DNA of 20,922 nucleotides, from NCBI GenBank assembly GCA_002410715.1, contig DHOG01000149.1:1-20922 (forward strand). Direction: 5' to 3'. The stretch comes from Ruminococcaceae bacterium UBA5396. GTDB taxonomy: Bacteria > Bacillota > Clostridia > Oscillospirales > Acutalibacteraceae. This document shows positions 6,614 through 15,153 of this stretch, in pieces. The position numbers were made by a program, and so were the translations under genes. Under the pieces are notes generated by a model. It searched no databases and had not been told where the DNA came from. It saw only the letters and a program-made list of their open reading frames with translations. Positions within the stretch are counted from its first letter, which is position 1, and each line of letters begins with the position of its first letter.

Positions 6614-7653
6614 TGGATAAGCCGAAGATTGCAATACATAAAAATGACGCAATATTCAATCATTCAACCAATTGGAATAATGTATGGATAGATTATTGTC
6701 AGAAAAACAATCTGAATTACGGCGTTGTAAACTGTTTTGACCATGACATTCTTGCTACATTAAGAAATTACACCTGTCTCGTCTGGCATTTTAGTAATTA
6801 TGCGCTTCAAGAGATGTTGTTTGCAAGAAGCATTTTGAATTCAGCTAAAAAAATGGGTATAAGAGTTTTTCCGGATTACGACACAGCGTGGCATTTTGAC
6901 GATAAAATAGCGGAGTACTACTATCTTCAGGCAGTGGATGCACCTGTTCCCAAGAGCTATATATTTTATGATGTGAAATCCTGTACAAGCTGGCTTAAAT
7001 TACAGAATACTTATCCATTAATAGCAAAGCTCAGATGTGGTTCCGGTTCAAATAATGTTAAAATGATTAGAAATTATAGCGATGCGTTGAAACATACAAA
7101 ACGCATGTTTGGGAGAGGCTATAAAAATGTACCAAGTATTTTTTTTAAAACAAAATCAAATTTGAAGTCAGCTGGGAACTGCAAAACAATTTTGAAACGG
7201 GCAAAACGGATACCTGATTTTATACAAACCTATACGCACGCAAGAATGCTTCCAGGTGAACGTGGTTATACTTATTTTCAAGAATTCATTCCAAATGACG
7301 GGTATGATATAAAAATTGTTGTTGTCGGCGATAAGTTGAGCTTTATCGCAAGGAATGTACGGAAGGGTGATTTCCGTGCATCGGGCGGCGGGACTTTGTT
7401 TTTCGACAGGAATTTAGTAACACCTGATATTATAAATACCGCATTTGAAACAAGCGATAAACTAGGTTTTCAATGTATGGGTTACGACTATGTTGTTGAC
7501 AACAGAACGAATAAGCCTTACATAATTGAAATTAGCTATGGATTTTCTCATACAGCATTGATGCAGGCAGGGGGCTATTGGGATAGAAATGGTTTATGGC
7601 ATAATGAACCATTGAATGCACCGGCAGAAGTTTTAATGAATCTTAACAGGTAG
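6613..7653 (+). CDS. ATP-grasp family ligase (RimK-like), polysaccharide-locus type
   Basis: 346 residues from ATG 6613, which overlaps the previous stop (TGATG) and has AAGGAG (6599-6604) eight bases upstream; a GTG one codon earlier is less likely. The central part reads as an ATP-grasp fold: PLIAKLRCGSGSNNV (Lys139 and the Gly-rich loop), YFQEFIPNDGYDIKIVVVGDKL, and PYIIEISYGFS. In most ATP-grasp enzymes the last motif is E-x-N for metal binding; here it reads Glu306-Ile-Ser308. ATP-grasp enzymes activate a carboxylate as acyl phosphate and join it to an amine or thiol. Coupling to the UDP-GalNAcA genes suggests amidation of a uronic acid or addition of an amino acid to the glycan; this is inference. 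The fold assignment is good, the reaction unknown. Confidence 0.8.
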   Translation: MDKPKIAIHKNDAIFNHSTNWNNVWIDYCQKNNLNYGVVNCFDHDILATLRNYTCLVWHFSNYALQEMLFARSILNSAKKMGIRVFPDYDTAWHFDDKIAEYYYLQAVDAPVPKSYIFYDVKSCTSWLKLQNTYPLIAKLRCGSGSNNVKMIRNYSDALKHTKRMFGRGYKNVPSIFFKTKSNLKSAGNCKTILKRAKRIPDFIQTYTHARMLPGERGYTYFQEFIPNDGYDIKIVVVGDKLSFIARNVRKGDFRASGGGTLFFDRNLVTPDIINTAFETSDKLGFQCMGYDYVVDNRTNKPYIIEISYGFSHTALMQAGGYWDRNGLWHNEPLNAPAEVLMNLNR

Positions 7654-7699
7654 AGCGAAAAGCACTGTTTTATATATGGCTTGAAAGGGTATGGATATA

Positions 7700-8506
7700 A
7701 TGCCTAAAGTATCAATTATAATGTCCACATTTAACGGCAGCAAATATATCTGTGATGCGATTGAATCAATTATTAGCCAGACGTTCTCTGACTGGGAGCT
7801 TATTATTTGTGACGATTGTTCAACCGATGATACCTATAAAATTCTAACGAAATACAGTGCTAAATATCCTGAAAAGTTTATTATATTTCAAAATAAGAAT
7901 AACCTAAGGCTGGCAGCATCCCTCAATGAATGTCTAAAATATGCAAGCGGTGAATACATAGCCAGAATGGACGATGATGACATATCTTTACCGGAACGTT
8001 TTAGCTGTCAAGTAAAGTTCCTGAATGAACATCCGGACGTATCGTATGTGTGCAGCAATTGCTATCTGTTTGATAATGATAATAACATCTGGGGTGTTTC
8101 GATAAATAAAAGACCTCTTACAGTTGAGAATATATATAAATATCAGCTAATTGTTCATCCTACGGTTATGATCCGAAAAGATGTTTTAACCCAAGTCGGC
8201 GGGTATACAGTTGCTAGGTATACGAGGCGAACAGAAGACTTTGATTTGTGGTGCAAATTGTGTTCAGAAAAAAAAACAGGATTTAATTTGGATGAGATAT
8301 TATTAAAATATCGTGAAGATAATCATAGTTTTAAAAAAAGAAAAGCTAAATACAGAGTGGATGCATTTAAGTTGAGAATGATTTGGCGACGGAGATTAAA
8401 TTTGCCGTTACGATATGATTTGTATGCTTATGCAGCATTAATGAAAATTTTAATTCCAAGTCCGATTATAAAAATATTCCATAAAAGAATAACAAGAATA
8501 AAATAA
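7700..8506 (+). CDS. Glycosyltransferase family 2 (GT-A fold)
   Basis: 268 residues from ATG 7700. An in-frame ATG at 7691 lies too close to the ribosome binding site AAAGGG (7684-7689), which sits ten bases before 7700. Visible features are PKVSIIMSTFNGSKYICDAIESI, SQTFSDWELIICDDCSTDDT for nucleotide binding, NLRLAASLN, the metal-binding ARMDDDD (Asp91-94), HPTVMIRKDV, and the TEDFDLWCK segment with the probable catalytic Asp. The C-terminal 60 residues are basic, which would hold the enzyme at the membrane surface. It transfers a sugar from a nucleotide donor to the growing lipid-linked unit in the cytosol. Donor and acceptor are unknown. Confidence 0.93.
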   Translation: MPKVSIIMSTFNGSKYICDAIESIISQTFSDWELIICDDCSTDDTYKILTKYSAKYPEKFIIFQNKNNLRLAASLNECLKYASGEYIARMDDDDISLPERFSCQVKFLNEHPDVSYVCSNCYLFDNDNNIWGVSINKRPLTVENIYKYQLIVHPTVMIRKDVLTQVGGYTVARYTRRTEDFDLWCKLCSEKKTGFNLDEILLKYREDNHSFKKRKAKYRVDAFKLRMIWRRRLNLPLRYDLYAYAALMKILIPSPIIKIFHKRITRIK

Positions 8507-8524
8507 CATTGAGGGTGCGTTTAT

Positions 8525-9319
8525 ATGGAAAACGAGTGTGTTTTGTTAATGCTTGGTTGTGATAAGAATATTGATTTAGTGGAACTTAATTTGGATATGA
8601 TAAAACGATTTTGGCCTGACTGTCCGTTCCCTGTTTATATCAGTCTTGAGACATATCATGGGAATTATGGTGATAATATTAAAATCATGAATTCAAATGA
8701 AACAAAATGGTCAAAAAGAATTATGGAGCATCTGGCGGGATTAAACAGTAAATACGTAATGATTACGTTAGATGACTTTATTATTGAAGACTTTGTACAT
8801 ACCCAAACAGTTGTTGATTGTATCAATTTTATGAATGAAAATCCGCAAGTTGTTAATATGGCTTTTGATGCGTTTAACGGTAAAAGAATTCCTGGAAAAG
8901 ATTTTAAACATTTTCAGTGCAGAAAAAAAAGAAGCAATTGTCTTTTGAATTGGCAAATTGGATTATGGAGAACCGATAACCTAATAGAGCTTATGGATCC
9001 AAATGAGAATCCCTGGGAATCTGAGGTGTTTGGTTCTATGAGAGCAGAATTAAAAAAAGAATCACAATTTTATTGCTTGGATGTTAAAATGCATAAACCA
9101 ATTGAATATAATAATGGTTGGCTTGTTGTAAGGGGTTGCTGGAACGGAAACGAGATTAAGCGATTGGAACAGAAATTAAATATTAAAATTGATACGGGAG
9201 ATAGACTGATAAAATACAAAGACTTTCAATATATATCATTTTTTCCTCGAGTGAAGCGTCGCCTAAAAATTATTTTTAAAAGGTATAATTATAAAATTAA
9301 AAGTAGGTTGGAAGCATGA
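8525..9319 (+). CDS. Glycosyltransferase-like protein of unassigned family
   Basis: 264 residues. I do not recognise a named family. The N-terminal order (ECVLLMLGCDKN, then VELNLDMIKRFWPDCPFPVYISLE, then SKYVMITLDDFIIEDFV with Asp83-Asp84) resembles a GT-A fold with a DXD-like acidic site. A strand LLNWQIGLWRTDNLIELM and an acidic NENPWESEVFGS segment follow, as in enzymes that choose an acceptor. The C-terminal 35 residues are very basic (RVKRRLKIIFKRYNYKIKSR), fitting contact with the inner membrane face. GAGGGTG precedes the ATG. The stop overlaps the ATG of the GT6 gene by four bases (ATGA), so the two are coupled. A role in adding one sugar is inferred from shape and place. Confidence 0.7.
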   Translation: MENECVLLMLGCDKNIDLVELNLDMIKRFWPDCPFPVYISLETYHGNYGDNIKIMNSNETKWSKRIMEHLAGLNSKYVMITLDDFIIEDFVHTQTVVDCINFMNENPQVVNMAFDAFNGKRIPGKDFKHFQCRKKRSNCLLNWQIGLWRTDNLIELMDPNENPWESEVFGSMRAELKKESQFYCLDVKMHKPIEYNNGWLVVRGCWNGNEIKRLEQKLNIKIDTGDRLIKYKDFQYISFFPRVKRRLKIIFKRYNYKIKSRLEA

Positions 9320-10140
9320 GAAAAATAGCAATAATGTATATTTGTATTGGAAAGTACTCTGTTATGTGGCAAGCATTTTATGAATCAGCGCAAAGATTTT
9401 TATTTAATAATGACAGCAAACATTTTTTTGTTTTTACTGATTCGGAGGAAATATTAAATTCATTTTATCCCGATGTCACTACAATACGGGAATCTAATTA
9501 CGGTTGGCCGGGCAACACCCTTTACAGGTTCAAAATGTTTTCAAGTATTTCTGAAACAATTGAATCTTATGATTATGCATATTTTTTTAATGCAAATGCG
9601 TGTTTCGTAAAACCCGTATCTGACGAGGTGCTACCGAAAGATGGCTCGAAAATTGTTGTAGCACAGCATTTTAAAATGAGTGGCCTCAATCCGCTAAAAT
9701 ATGCTTATGATAGAAACGCGAAAAGTACTGCTTATGTAAAATGGGGTCATGAGGGCAAAGACTATATACAGGCTTGCTTATTCGGAGCAACCGGTTCTGA
9801 ATTTTCAAATTTAAGTAATATAATCAATAAAAACATAAAACAAGATGAAAAGCATGGTGTAGTTGCATTATGGCATGATGAATCCCATTTGAATAAATAT
9901 ATAATTGGAAAGAAATATACTTTGTTGCCGATATCTTATGTTTATCCTGAAGTTCTGTCATTGCCGGGCGAAATAAATATTCTAATGAGAAATAAAGAAA
10001 AATTTGCAAGTTTAAATACTTTGCGTTACAGTAAAAAAAGCATTATCAGAAATTTGGTTGAAAAAACATATAATCAATTTAGAAAATTAAAAGGATTGTA
10101 TTATTATTTGACAATTTCAAAATTAAAGAGGATTAAGTAA
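9316..10140 (+). CDS. Glycosyltransferase family 6 (ABO blood-group / alpha-1,3-Gal(NAc) transferase type), NXN variant
   Basis: 274 residues, the length of bacterial GT6 catalytic domains, with no membrane anchor. Matches to the GT6 pattern run from end to end: HFFVFTDSEE (36-45), the WPGNTLYRFKMF block (64-75), YFFNANACFV with Asn92-Ala-Asn94, YIQACLFGA (150-158), and the very characteristic WHDESHLNKY (186-195) followed by LLPISYVYPE. Vertebrate members use a DXD motif to bind Mn. Bacterial members such as BoGT6a carry NXN and work without metal, and this protein has NAN. The family transfers Gal or GalNAc in alpha-1,3 linkage with retention of configuration, often to fucosylated or plain galactosides. 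By eye, the positions matching the ABO specificity residues 266 and 268 are Gln152 and Cys154. The tail is basic. Coupled by ATGA to the gene before. Confidence 0.9.
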   Translation: MRKIAIMYICIGKYSVMWQAFYESAQRFLFNNDSKHFFVFTDSEEILNSFYPDVTTIRESNYGWPGNTLYRFKMFSSISETIESYDYAYFFNANACFVKPVSDEVLPKDGSKIVVAQHFKMSGLNPLKYAYDRNAKSTAYVKWGHEGKDYIQACLFGATGSEFSNLSNIINKNIKQDEKHGVVALWHDESHLNKYIIGKKYTLLPISYVYPEVLSLPGEINILMRNKEKFASLNTLRYSKKSIIRNLVEKTYNQFRKLKGLYYYLTISKLKRIK

Positions 10141-10143
10141 ATA

Positions 10144-11562
10144 ATGCATATAAAGTCGCGGCAAAAAAACAATGTAAAATATACATATTGGTGGTTTCAT
10201 GTTATACAGCTTGTTTTTTGTATGTTCAGCATATTCGTATGTATAACAGAAGGTGATAAACTATTCTTATTACCATTGCTATACTTTATTTTATATCTTA
10301 TTGTTTTTATTTTATTAAAAATTAAGTTAAATTTTGTAGCCTTGATGGTGTTTTCTATCACATGTTTACGATATGTTGTTTTGCCTTTGTTATATTATAC
10401 AAACAACGGAACCATAGGAAAAATCACCTATATCAGATATACCTTAAAATATACAAACCAAGTTATATTAATAATGGTGCTAGAATTAATTGCGATTATT
10501 TTTGCATACGTGGTATCCTATAAAAAATATCGTACTGATGATTTACAGGATAATATTTTTAGCCGGAATAATCACTATAATGCGACGGTTGGCAAATCCT
10601 TTGGGATATTTTCTTTCATTTTGGTAATAGTCGGTATTGTGATTGTAATAAGAAATCCATTATTGATACGTGGTATAAATGACCCGAAAATAAGTGCGAG
10701 TATTATAAAAAATAGTATAATGGCAATTTATCAAGTTGTTATAATTATTTTTGCATTACTAATAATAGAGCTAATATATTTCAGTAAGCTAAAAGAAAAC
10801 AATAAATGCGCACTGACAATTATATTGTATACACCATTTATTTACTTAACCTCTTTTATGGCGACTTCAGTTTCAAGAAATTCATTTATAATAAATTCTC
10901 TAATTCTTTTATTATTAATATTTAAGCTATATAGAAAATATTTTATCCGTTCTTTAATTGTAATAGGGGTATTCGGTATTGTATATTTTTTCTGGATAAC
11001 CTATATTAAATCTGGAAATCACCAAATAAGTACGAATATGTTTTATAGTGTATACAAGTCATTTGTTAATTACCCCATGTTTAATGCGTATTTTGCCGGT
11101 CCAACAAATATTGAATCAGGTTATTTAATGTACAAAAGACAGGGTGAGTTCATAAATATTCTGTATTTATTTAAAGATATGTTTTCAAATGTCCCTTTTG
11201 TAAGTAAATATTTCTACAATCAGAATACACTAATTATGTTTAATAAATTTCTATCAAATGGTTTGGCTTACGACCAGATAATCCCTATATCAACACAATC
11301 AAGTTTATACTTTGGATTAATTTTTAGTGGTTTATTATCCTTTGCAGCGACCTATTTTTCTAATAAGTGTTTTTACTCTTTATTCTCAGAAAGAAATATA
11401 ACGTTGTACTATGTGAGAGCATATACCACAATCGTTTTATGTATGGCTCCTATTTTGTCTATCAACTCTATTTCGATGCTATTATCATTAAGGGTACTGC
11501 CGTTAGTAATAATATACATAATCAACAAAAGGGTTACGCTACGAAAAAGTAATGAAGAATAA
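10144..11562 (+). CDS. wzy: Polysaccharide repeat-unit polymerase (Wzy-like membrane protein)
   Basis: 472 residues, almost entirely hydrophobic helices with short loops: about eleven or twelve membrane segments can be counted. A larger soluble loop is visible around residues 280-370 (INLY-type region with YKSFVNYPMFNAYFAGPTNIESGYLMYKRQGE), as expected for the external loop of Wzy proteins. Wzy proteins are poorly conserved, so the call rests on topology, loop position and gene context next to a flippase. It would join repeat units on the outer face of the membrane. The sequence is strongly A+T-rich. AAGAGGA (10126-10132) precedes the ATG at 10144. The stop TAA shares a base with the next ATG (TAATG). 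Confidence 0.78.
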   Translation: MHIKSRQKNNVKYTYWWFHVIQLVFCMFSIFVCITEGDKLFLLPLLYFILYLIVFILLKIKLNFVALMVFSITCLRYVVLPLLYYTNNGTIGKITYIRYTLKYTNQVILIMVLELIAIIFAYVVSYKKYRTDDLQDNIFSRNNHYNATVGKSFGIFSFILVIVGIVIVIRNPLLIRGINDPKISASIIKNSIMAIYQVVIIIFALLIIELIYFSKLKENNKCALTIILYTPFIYLTSFMATSVSRNSFIINSLILLLLIFKLYRKYFIRSLIVIGVFGIVYFFWITYIKSGNHQISTNMFYSVYKSFVNYPMFNAYFAGPTNIESGYLMYKRQGEFINILYLFKDMFSNVPFVSKYFYNQNTLIMFNKFLSNGLAYDQIIPISTQSSLYFGLIFSGLLSFAATYFSNKCFYSLFSERNITLYYVRAYTTIVLCMAPILSINSISMLLSLRVLPLVIIYIINKRVTLRKSNEE

Positions 11563-12968
11563 TGAGGAATAGTGTGAAAAAAAATATCTTGTATGTTATG
11601 ATTGCCAACATAATATCTTTAGCAATTTCTTTGGTAACAAACTTGATGTTGCCAAAGTATTTATCAGTTCATACTTACTCACAAATAAAAACGTATACAC
11701 TGTATTTGAGCTATGTCGGTTTTTTTCATTTCGGGTATAATGATGGCATGTATTTAAAATATGGAGGCAAAGAGCTAACCGGAATTTCAAACAAAGAGTT
11801 TGGATCTAATTTTTACAATTATTTATTTCTTGAATTATTTGTAACAGCAATATTTTTAATTGTTGGAGTATTTACAAGAGACCTTCTTATAATTGCTTTT
11901 TCATTTGGACTTCTTACTTCAAACATTATTGGTTATTTCAAGTCGTTTTATCAAGCGGTAGGAGAATTTAAGGCGTACAGCGTTGCATTGAATCTGGAAA
12001 AAGTTATATTATTAATCGTAAATTTGTTCTTACTTTTTATAATTAATACCGATGATTATATATTATATATTGGATTGCAAGTGATTATTCAAATTACAAT
12101 AATGATTTATCTTACTGTGCTGTTGCATAAAAAGTTTTCATTCATAAATCATATAGCATTTTCATTTAGGGAGATGGAAGATAATATCCAAACCGGATTT
12201 GTTCTAATGCTGGGTAATTTCTCAAGCGGAATTTTAACCGGTTTAGACCGCTGGTTTATAAAGTTACTTATGAATACCGCTTCATTTGCTGCGTATTCAT
12301 TTGCAGTTAGTCTCGAAAATATGATAAATATTTTTGTTACGCCGATTACATTTACTTTATACAATTATTTATGTAATAACCACCAACCAAAGGCAGTACT
12401 TCGGATAAAAAAAATGTCATTAATATGGGGCTTTCTGGTTATATCAGCAGCATTTCCATGTAAGTTTGTCATTGAGAATTTTATTGAAAAATATAAAGAT
12501 GCTTCTTCTATCATTTTCATATTATTTTCAACTCAAATATTTTATATAGTTATAAAGGGAATTTACATTAATTTATATAAAGTTTATGGAAAGCAACGGA
12601 ATTATTTTTTACAGACAATCATTATTGTTGTCATTGCATTCGTTTTAAATATCATTATGTATACTTTGTTTAGAAGCAAGGAAAGCATTGCCGTTGCAAC
12701 ATTAATTACTTCAGCTTTATGGTTAATAATATGTGAAGTTAAAGATGAACAAAATAGATTTAAAATTAATGAAGTGGTTGCAATTGTCTGTGTTTTGTTT
12801 TCCTTTATTACCTATGGGATACTATTAGATGCCGTTCTGGGATTTTTCATATATATCATAACCTGTATAATTGTTAGTTGCATATTTATGAGAGATAGCG
12901 TTGTTGATATTAAAAGAGAAATAATAAAAACCATAAAAAAGTTACGAATGAGTGTCACTTCAAGTTAA
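11562..12968 (+). CDS. wzx: Polysaccharide flippase (Wzx-like, MOP superfamily)
   Basis: 468 residues with roughly 12-14 membrane segments spread evenly. The N-terminus (NILYVMIANIISLAISLVTNLMLPKYLSV) is the usual first helix pair of Wzx/RfbX transporters, and GFVLMLGNFSSGILTGLDRWFIKLLM is the typical start of the second half, with a charged Asp-Arg in a helix. It moves the undecaprenyl-linked repeat unit from the inner to the outer face of the membrane for Wzy. The ATG at 11562 overlaps the wzy stop by one base; an in-frame GTG at 11574 preceded by GAGGA is an alternative start. Very A+T-rich like its neighbour. Confidence 0.88.
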   Translation: MRNSVKKNILYVMIANIISLAISLVTNLMLPKYLSVHTYSQIKTYTLYLSYVGFFHFGYNDGMYLKYGGKELTGISNKEFGSNFYNYLFLELFVTAIFLIVGVFTRDLLIIAFSFGLLTSNIIGYFKSFYQAVGEFKAYSVALNLEKVILLIVNLFLLFIINTDDYILYIGLQVIIQITIMIYLTVLLHKKFSFINHIAFSFREMEDNIQTGFVLMLGNFSSGILTGLDRWFIKLLMNTASFAAYSFAVSLENMINIFVTPITFTLYNYLCNNHQPKAVLRIKKMSLIWGFLVISAAFPCKFVIENFIEKYKDASSIIFILFSTQIFYIVIKGIYINLYKVYGKQRNYFLQTIIIVVIAFVLNIIMYTLFRSKESIAVATLITSALWLIICEVKDEQNRFKINEVVAIVCVLFSFITYGILLDAVLGFFIYIITCIIVSCIFMRDSVVDIKREIIKTIKKLRMSVTSS

Positions 12969-12994
12969 AAGAATGTATTGCAGGTGAAAAAAAG

Positions 12995-14035
12995 ATGTTC
13001 AAAAACAAAACTTTGTTAATCACTGGCGGAACAGGTTCCTTCGGTAACGCTGTTCTCAATCGTTTTCTTCAAACCGATATCGGTGAAATTCGTATTTTCT
13101 CCCGGGATGAAAAGAAACAGGATGACATGCGTCATCAATTTCAAGCAAAAGCACCCGAAGCGGCTGAGAAAATTAAGTTTTTCATCGGTGATGTGCGGGA
13201 TCTTTCAAGCGTAAAAAATGCTATACACGGTGTTGATTACATATTCCATGCGGCGGCACTCAAACAGGTTCCGTCCTGTGAGTTTTTTCCTATGGAAGCC
13301 GTCAAAACCAATGTGATTGGAACAGACAACGTGTTGACGGCGGCCATTGATGAAGGCGTAAAAACCGTTATCTGCCTGTCAACCGATAAAGCAGCGTATC
13401 CGGTCAACGCCATGGGAACATCCAAGGCAATGATGGAAAAAGTCGTTGTAGCAAAGTCTCGGACTGTTTCTCCCAAAAAGACAAAAATATGCTGCACCCG
13501 TTACGGCAATGTATTGTGCTCCCGCGGTTCGGTTGTTCCGCTTTGGGTTGACCAAATCAGAGAAAACAAGCCGATTACGATTACCGAGCCCAATATGACA
13601 AGATTTATTATGAGTCTTGACGAGGCGGTCGGCCTTGTATTGTTTGCATTTGAACATGGAGAATCGGGTGATATTCTTGTTCAAAAGGCACCTGCCTGCA
13701 CCATCAGCGTGCTGGCTCAGGCGGTCAAGGAACTATTTCATGACGATAGCGAAATCAAGGTAATCGGTATCCGGCATGGTGAAAAAATGTGTGAGACTCT
13801 TTTAACCAACGAAGAGTGCGCTTATGCTGTGGATCGAGGGGATTTTTATCGGGTCCCATGCGATAAACGAGATCTGAATTATGACAGGTTCTTCAAACTT
13901 GGAGACATCCAGCGTAATACGCTAACAGAATTCAGCTCAAATACCACCAAGCTGCTCGACATTGAGCAAGTGAAGGAAAAGCTGCTTTCATTAAAGTATA
14001 TCCGTGACGAGATTTCAAAACGGGAGAATGGCTGA
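12995..14035 (+). CDS. capE: UDP-GlcNAc 4,6-dehydratase/5-epimerase (CapE/FnlA/WbjB type)
   Basis: 346 residues. TGGTGSFG (10-17) is the NAD(P) loop, followed by IFSRDEKKQDDMRHQF, a hallmark of the CapE/FlaA1 group. The active-site stretch STDKAAYPVNAMGTSK has Met140 where most SDRs have Tyr, with Lys144 four residues on; this Met is normal for the CapE branch. Further blocks are CCTRYGNVLCSRGSVVPLW and ITEPNMTRFIMSLDEAVGLV. The enzyme removes water from UDP-GlcNAc and inverts C5, the first step to UDP-L-FucNAc. The two later enzymes follow in order. AGGTGA lies before the ATG. Base composition is richer in G+C than the preceding wzx and wzy. Confidence 0.93.
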   Translation: MFKNKTLLITGGTGSFGNAVLNRFLQTDIGEIRIFSRDEKKQDDMRHQFQAKAPEAAEKIKFFIGDVRDLSSVKNAIHGVDYIFHAAALKQVPSCEFFPMEAVKTNVIGTDNVLTAAIDEGVKTVICLSTDKAAYPVNAMGTSKAMMEKVVVAKSRTVSPKKTKICCTRYGNVLCSRGSVVPLWVDQIRENKPITITEPNMTRFIMSLDEAVGLVLFAFEHGESGDILVQKAPACTISVLAQAVKELFHDDSEIKVIGIRHGEKMCETLLTNEECAYAVDRGDFYRVPCDKRDLNYDRFFKLGDIQRNTLTEFSSNTTKLLDIEQVKEKLLSLKYIRDEISKRENG

Positions 14036-14037
14036 CC

Positions 14038-15150
14038 ATGAAAATACTGATTACCGGTGCAAAAGGGTTTATCGGCAAAAACCTGATTGCCGAGCTGCGC
14101 AATCAGGGGTATACTGAACTATATGAATATGATCTGGACACAGCACCCGGTTTGCTTGATGGCTTTTGTAAAGAGGCGGATTTTGTGTTACACCTCGCAG
14201 GTGTAAACCGCCCTAAGGATCAGAGCGAATATATGGAGGGCAATTTCGGATTTACGTCAGTCTTGCTCGATACCCTGAAAAAGCATAGTAACAGCTGTCC
14301 GGTGATGATTTCATCCACAACTCAGGCGGTTCTGGATAACCCATACGGGAAATCAAAAAAGGCCGGAGAGGAATTATTGTTTGAGTACTGGCAGCAAACC
14401 GGAGCAGATGTTCTTGTCTACCGTTTCCCCAATGTATTCGGAAAATGGTGCAGACCAAATTACAACAGCGCGGTGGCGACGTTTTGCCATAACATTGCGA
14501 ATGACCTGCCTATTCAGGTGAATGACCGCAGCACCCAATTGCATCTGGTTTATATCGATGATGTTGTTTCCGAGCTAATCAACGCATTAAACAGCAAACC
14601 CAATAAAGCGGAGGATAGGTTTTGCTATCTGCCGGCGGTTTATACAAAAACCTTGGGTGAGATTGTGGATTTGCTTTATTCATTCAAAGCTTGCCGCATC
14701 GGGTTAGGCATACCGGATATGGCAGATGAGTTTACAAAAAAGCTTTATGCCACCTATTTATCTTATCTCCCGACAGATCAGTTCCGCTATCCTCTTAAAA
14801 TGAATGTTGATGACCGGGGGAGCTTTACCGAAATCATTAAAACCCCGGACAGAGGGCAGTTTTCGGTCAACATTTCCAGGCCGGGCATCACCAAGGGAAA
14901 CCACTGGCATCACACAAAGAACGAGAAATTTGTTGTAGTCGGCGGCAAGGGCGTAATCCGTTTCCGAAAGATTGGTACGGATGAGATTATAGAATGTTTT
15001 GTAAGCGGGGACAAAATTGAAGTGGTGGACATTCCGACAGGTTATACCCACAATATCCAAAACCTCGGCAGCACCGATTTAATCACATTTATGTGGGCGA
15101 GTGAGCCATTTGATCCGGACAAGCCGGATACATATTTTGAGGAGGTATGA
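14038..15150 (+). CDS. capF: Bifunctional UDP-4-keto-HexNAc epimerase/reductase (CapF/FnlB/WbjC type)
   Basis: 370 residues in two domains. Residues 1-245 form an SDR with TGAKGFIG (6-13), a VLHLAGVNRPK strand, and catalytic Tyr103-x3-Lys107 in PYGKSK. Residues about 250-368 form a cupin with GNHWHHTKNEKFVVV (His289, His291, His292 as metal ligands) and PTGYTHNIQNLG. This two-domain build is specific to the CapF family. The cupin half epimerises C3 of the CapE product and the SDR half reduces the C4 keto group with NADPH, giving UDP-N-acetyl-L-talosamine-type product (6-deoxy). Starts three bases after the capE stop. Its last codons carry GAGGAGG (15139-15145), which is the ribosome binding site of the next gene. 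Confidence 0.94.
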   Translation: MKILITGAKGFIGKNLIAELRNQGYTELYEYDLDTAPGLLDGFCKEADFVLHLAGVNRPKDQSEYMEGNFGFTSVLLDTLKKHSNSCPVMISSTTQAVLDNPYGKSKKAGEELLFEYWQQTGADVLVYRFPNVFGKWCRPNYNSAVATFCHNIANDLPIQVNDRSTQLHLVYIDDVVSELINALNSKPNKAEDRFCYLPAVYTKTLGEIVDLLYSFKACRIGLGIPDMADEFTKKLYATYLSYLPTDQFRYPLKMNVDDRGSFTEIIKTPDRGQFSVNISRPGITKGNHWHHTKNEKFVVVGGKGVIRFRKIGTDEIIECFVSGDKIEVVDIPTGYTHNIQNLGSTDLITFMWASEPFDPDKPDTYFEEV

Positions 15151-15153
15151 CAT

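Noticed and set aside
13379..13684. Minus-strand open frame of about 100 codons inside capE
   Set aside because: It lies wholly within a clear CapE homologue and shows no family features.
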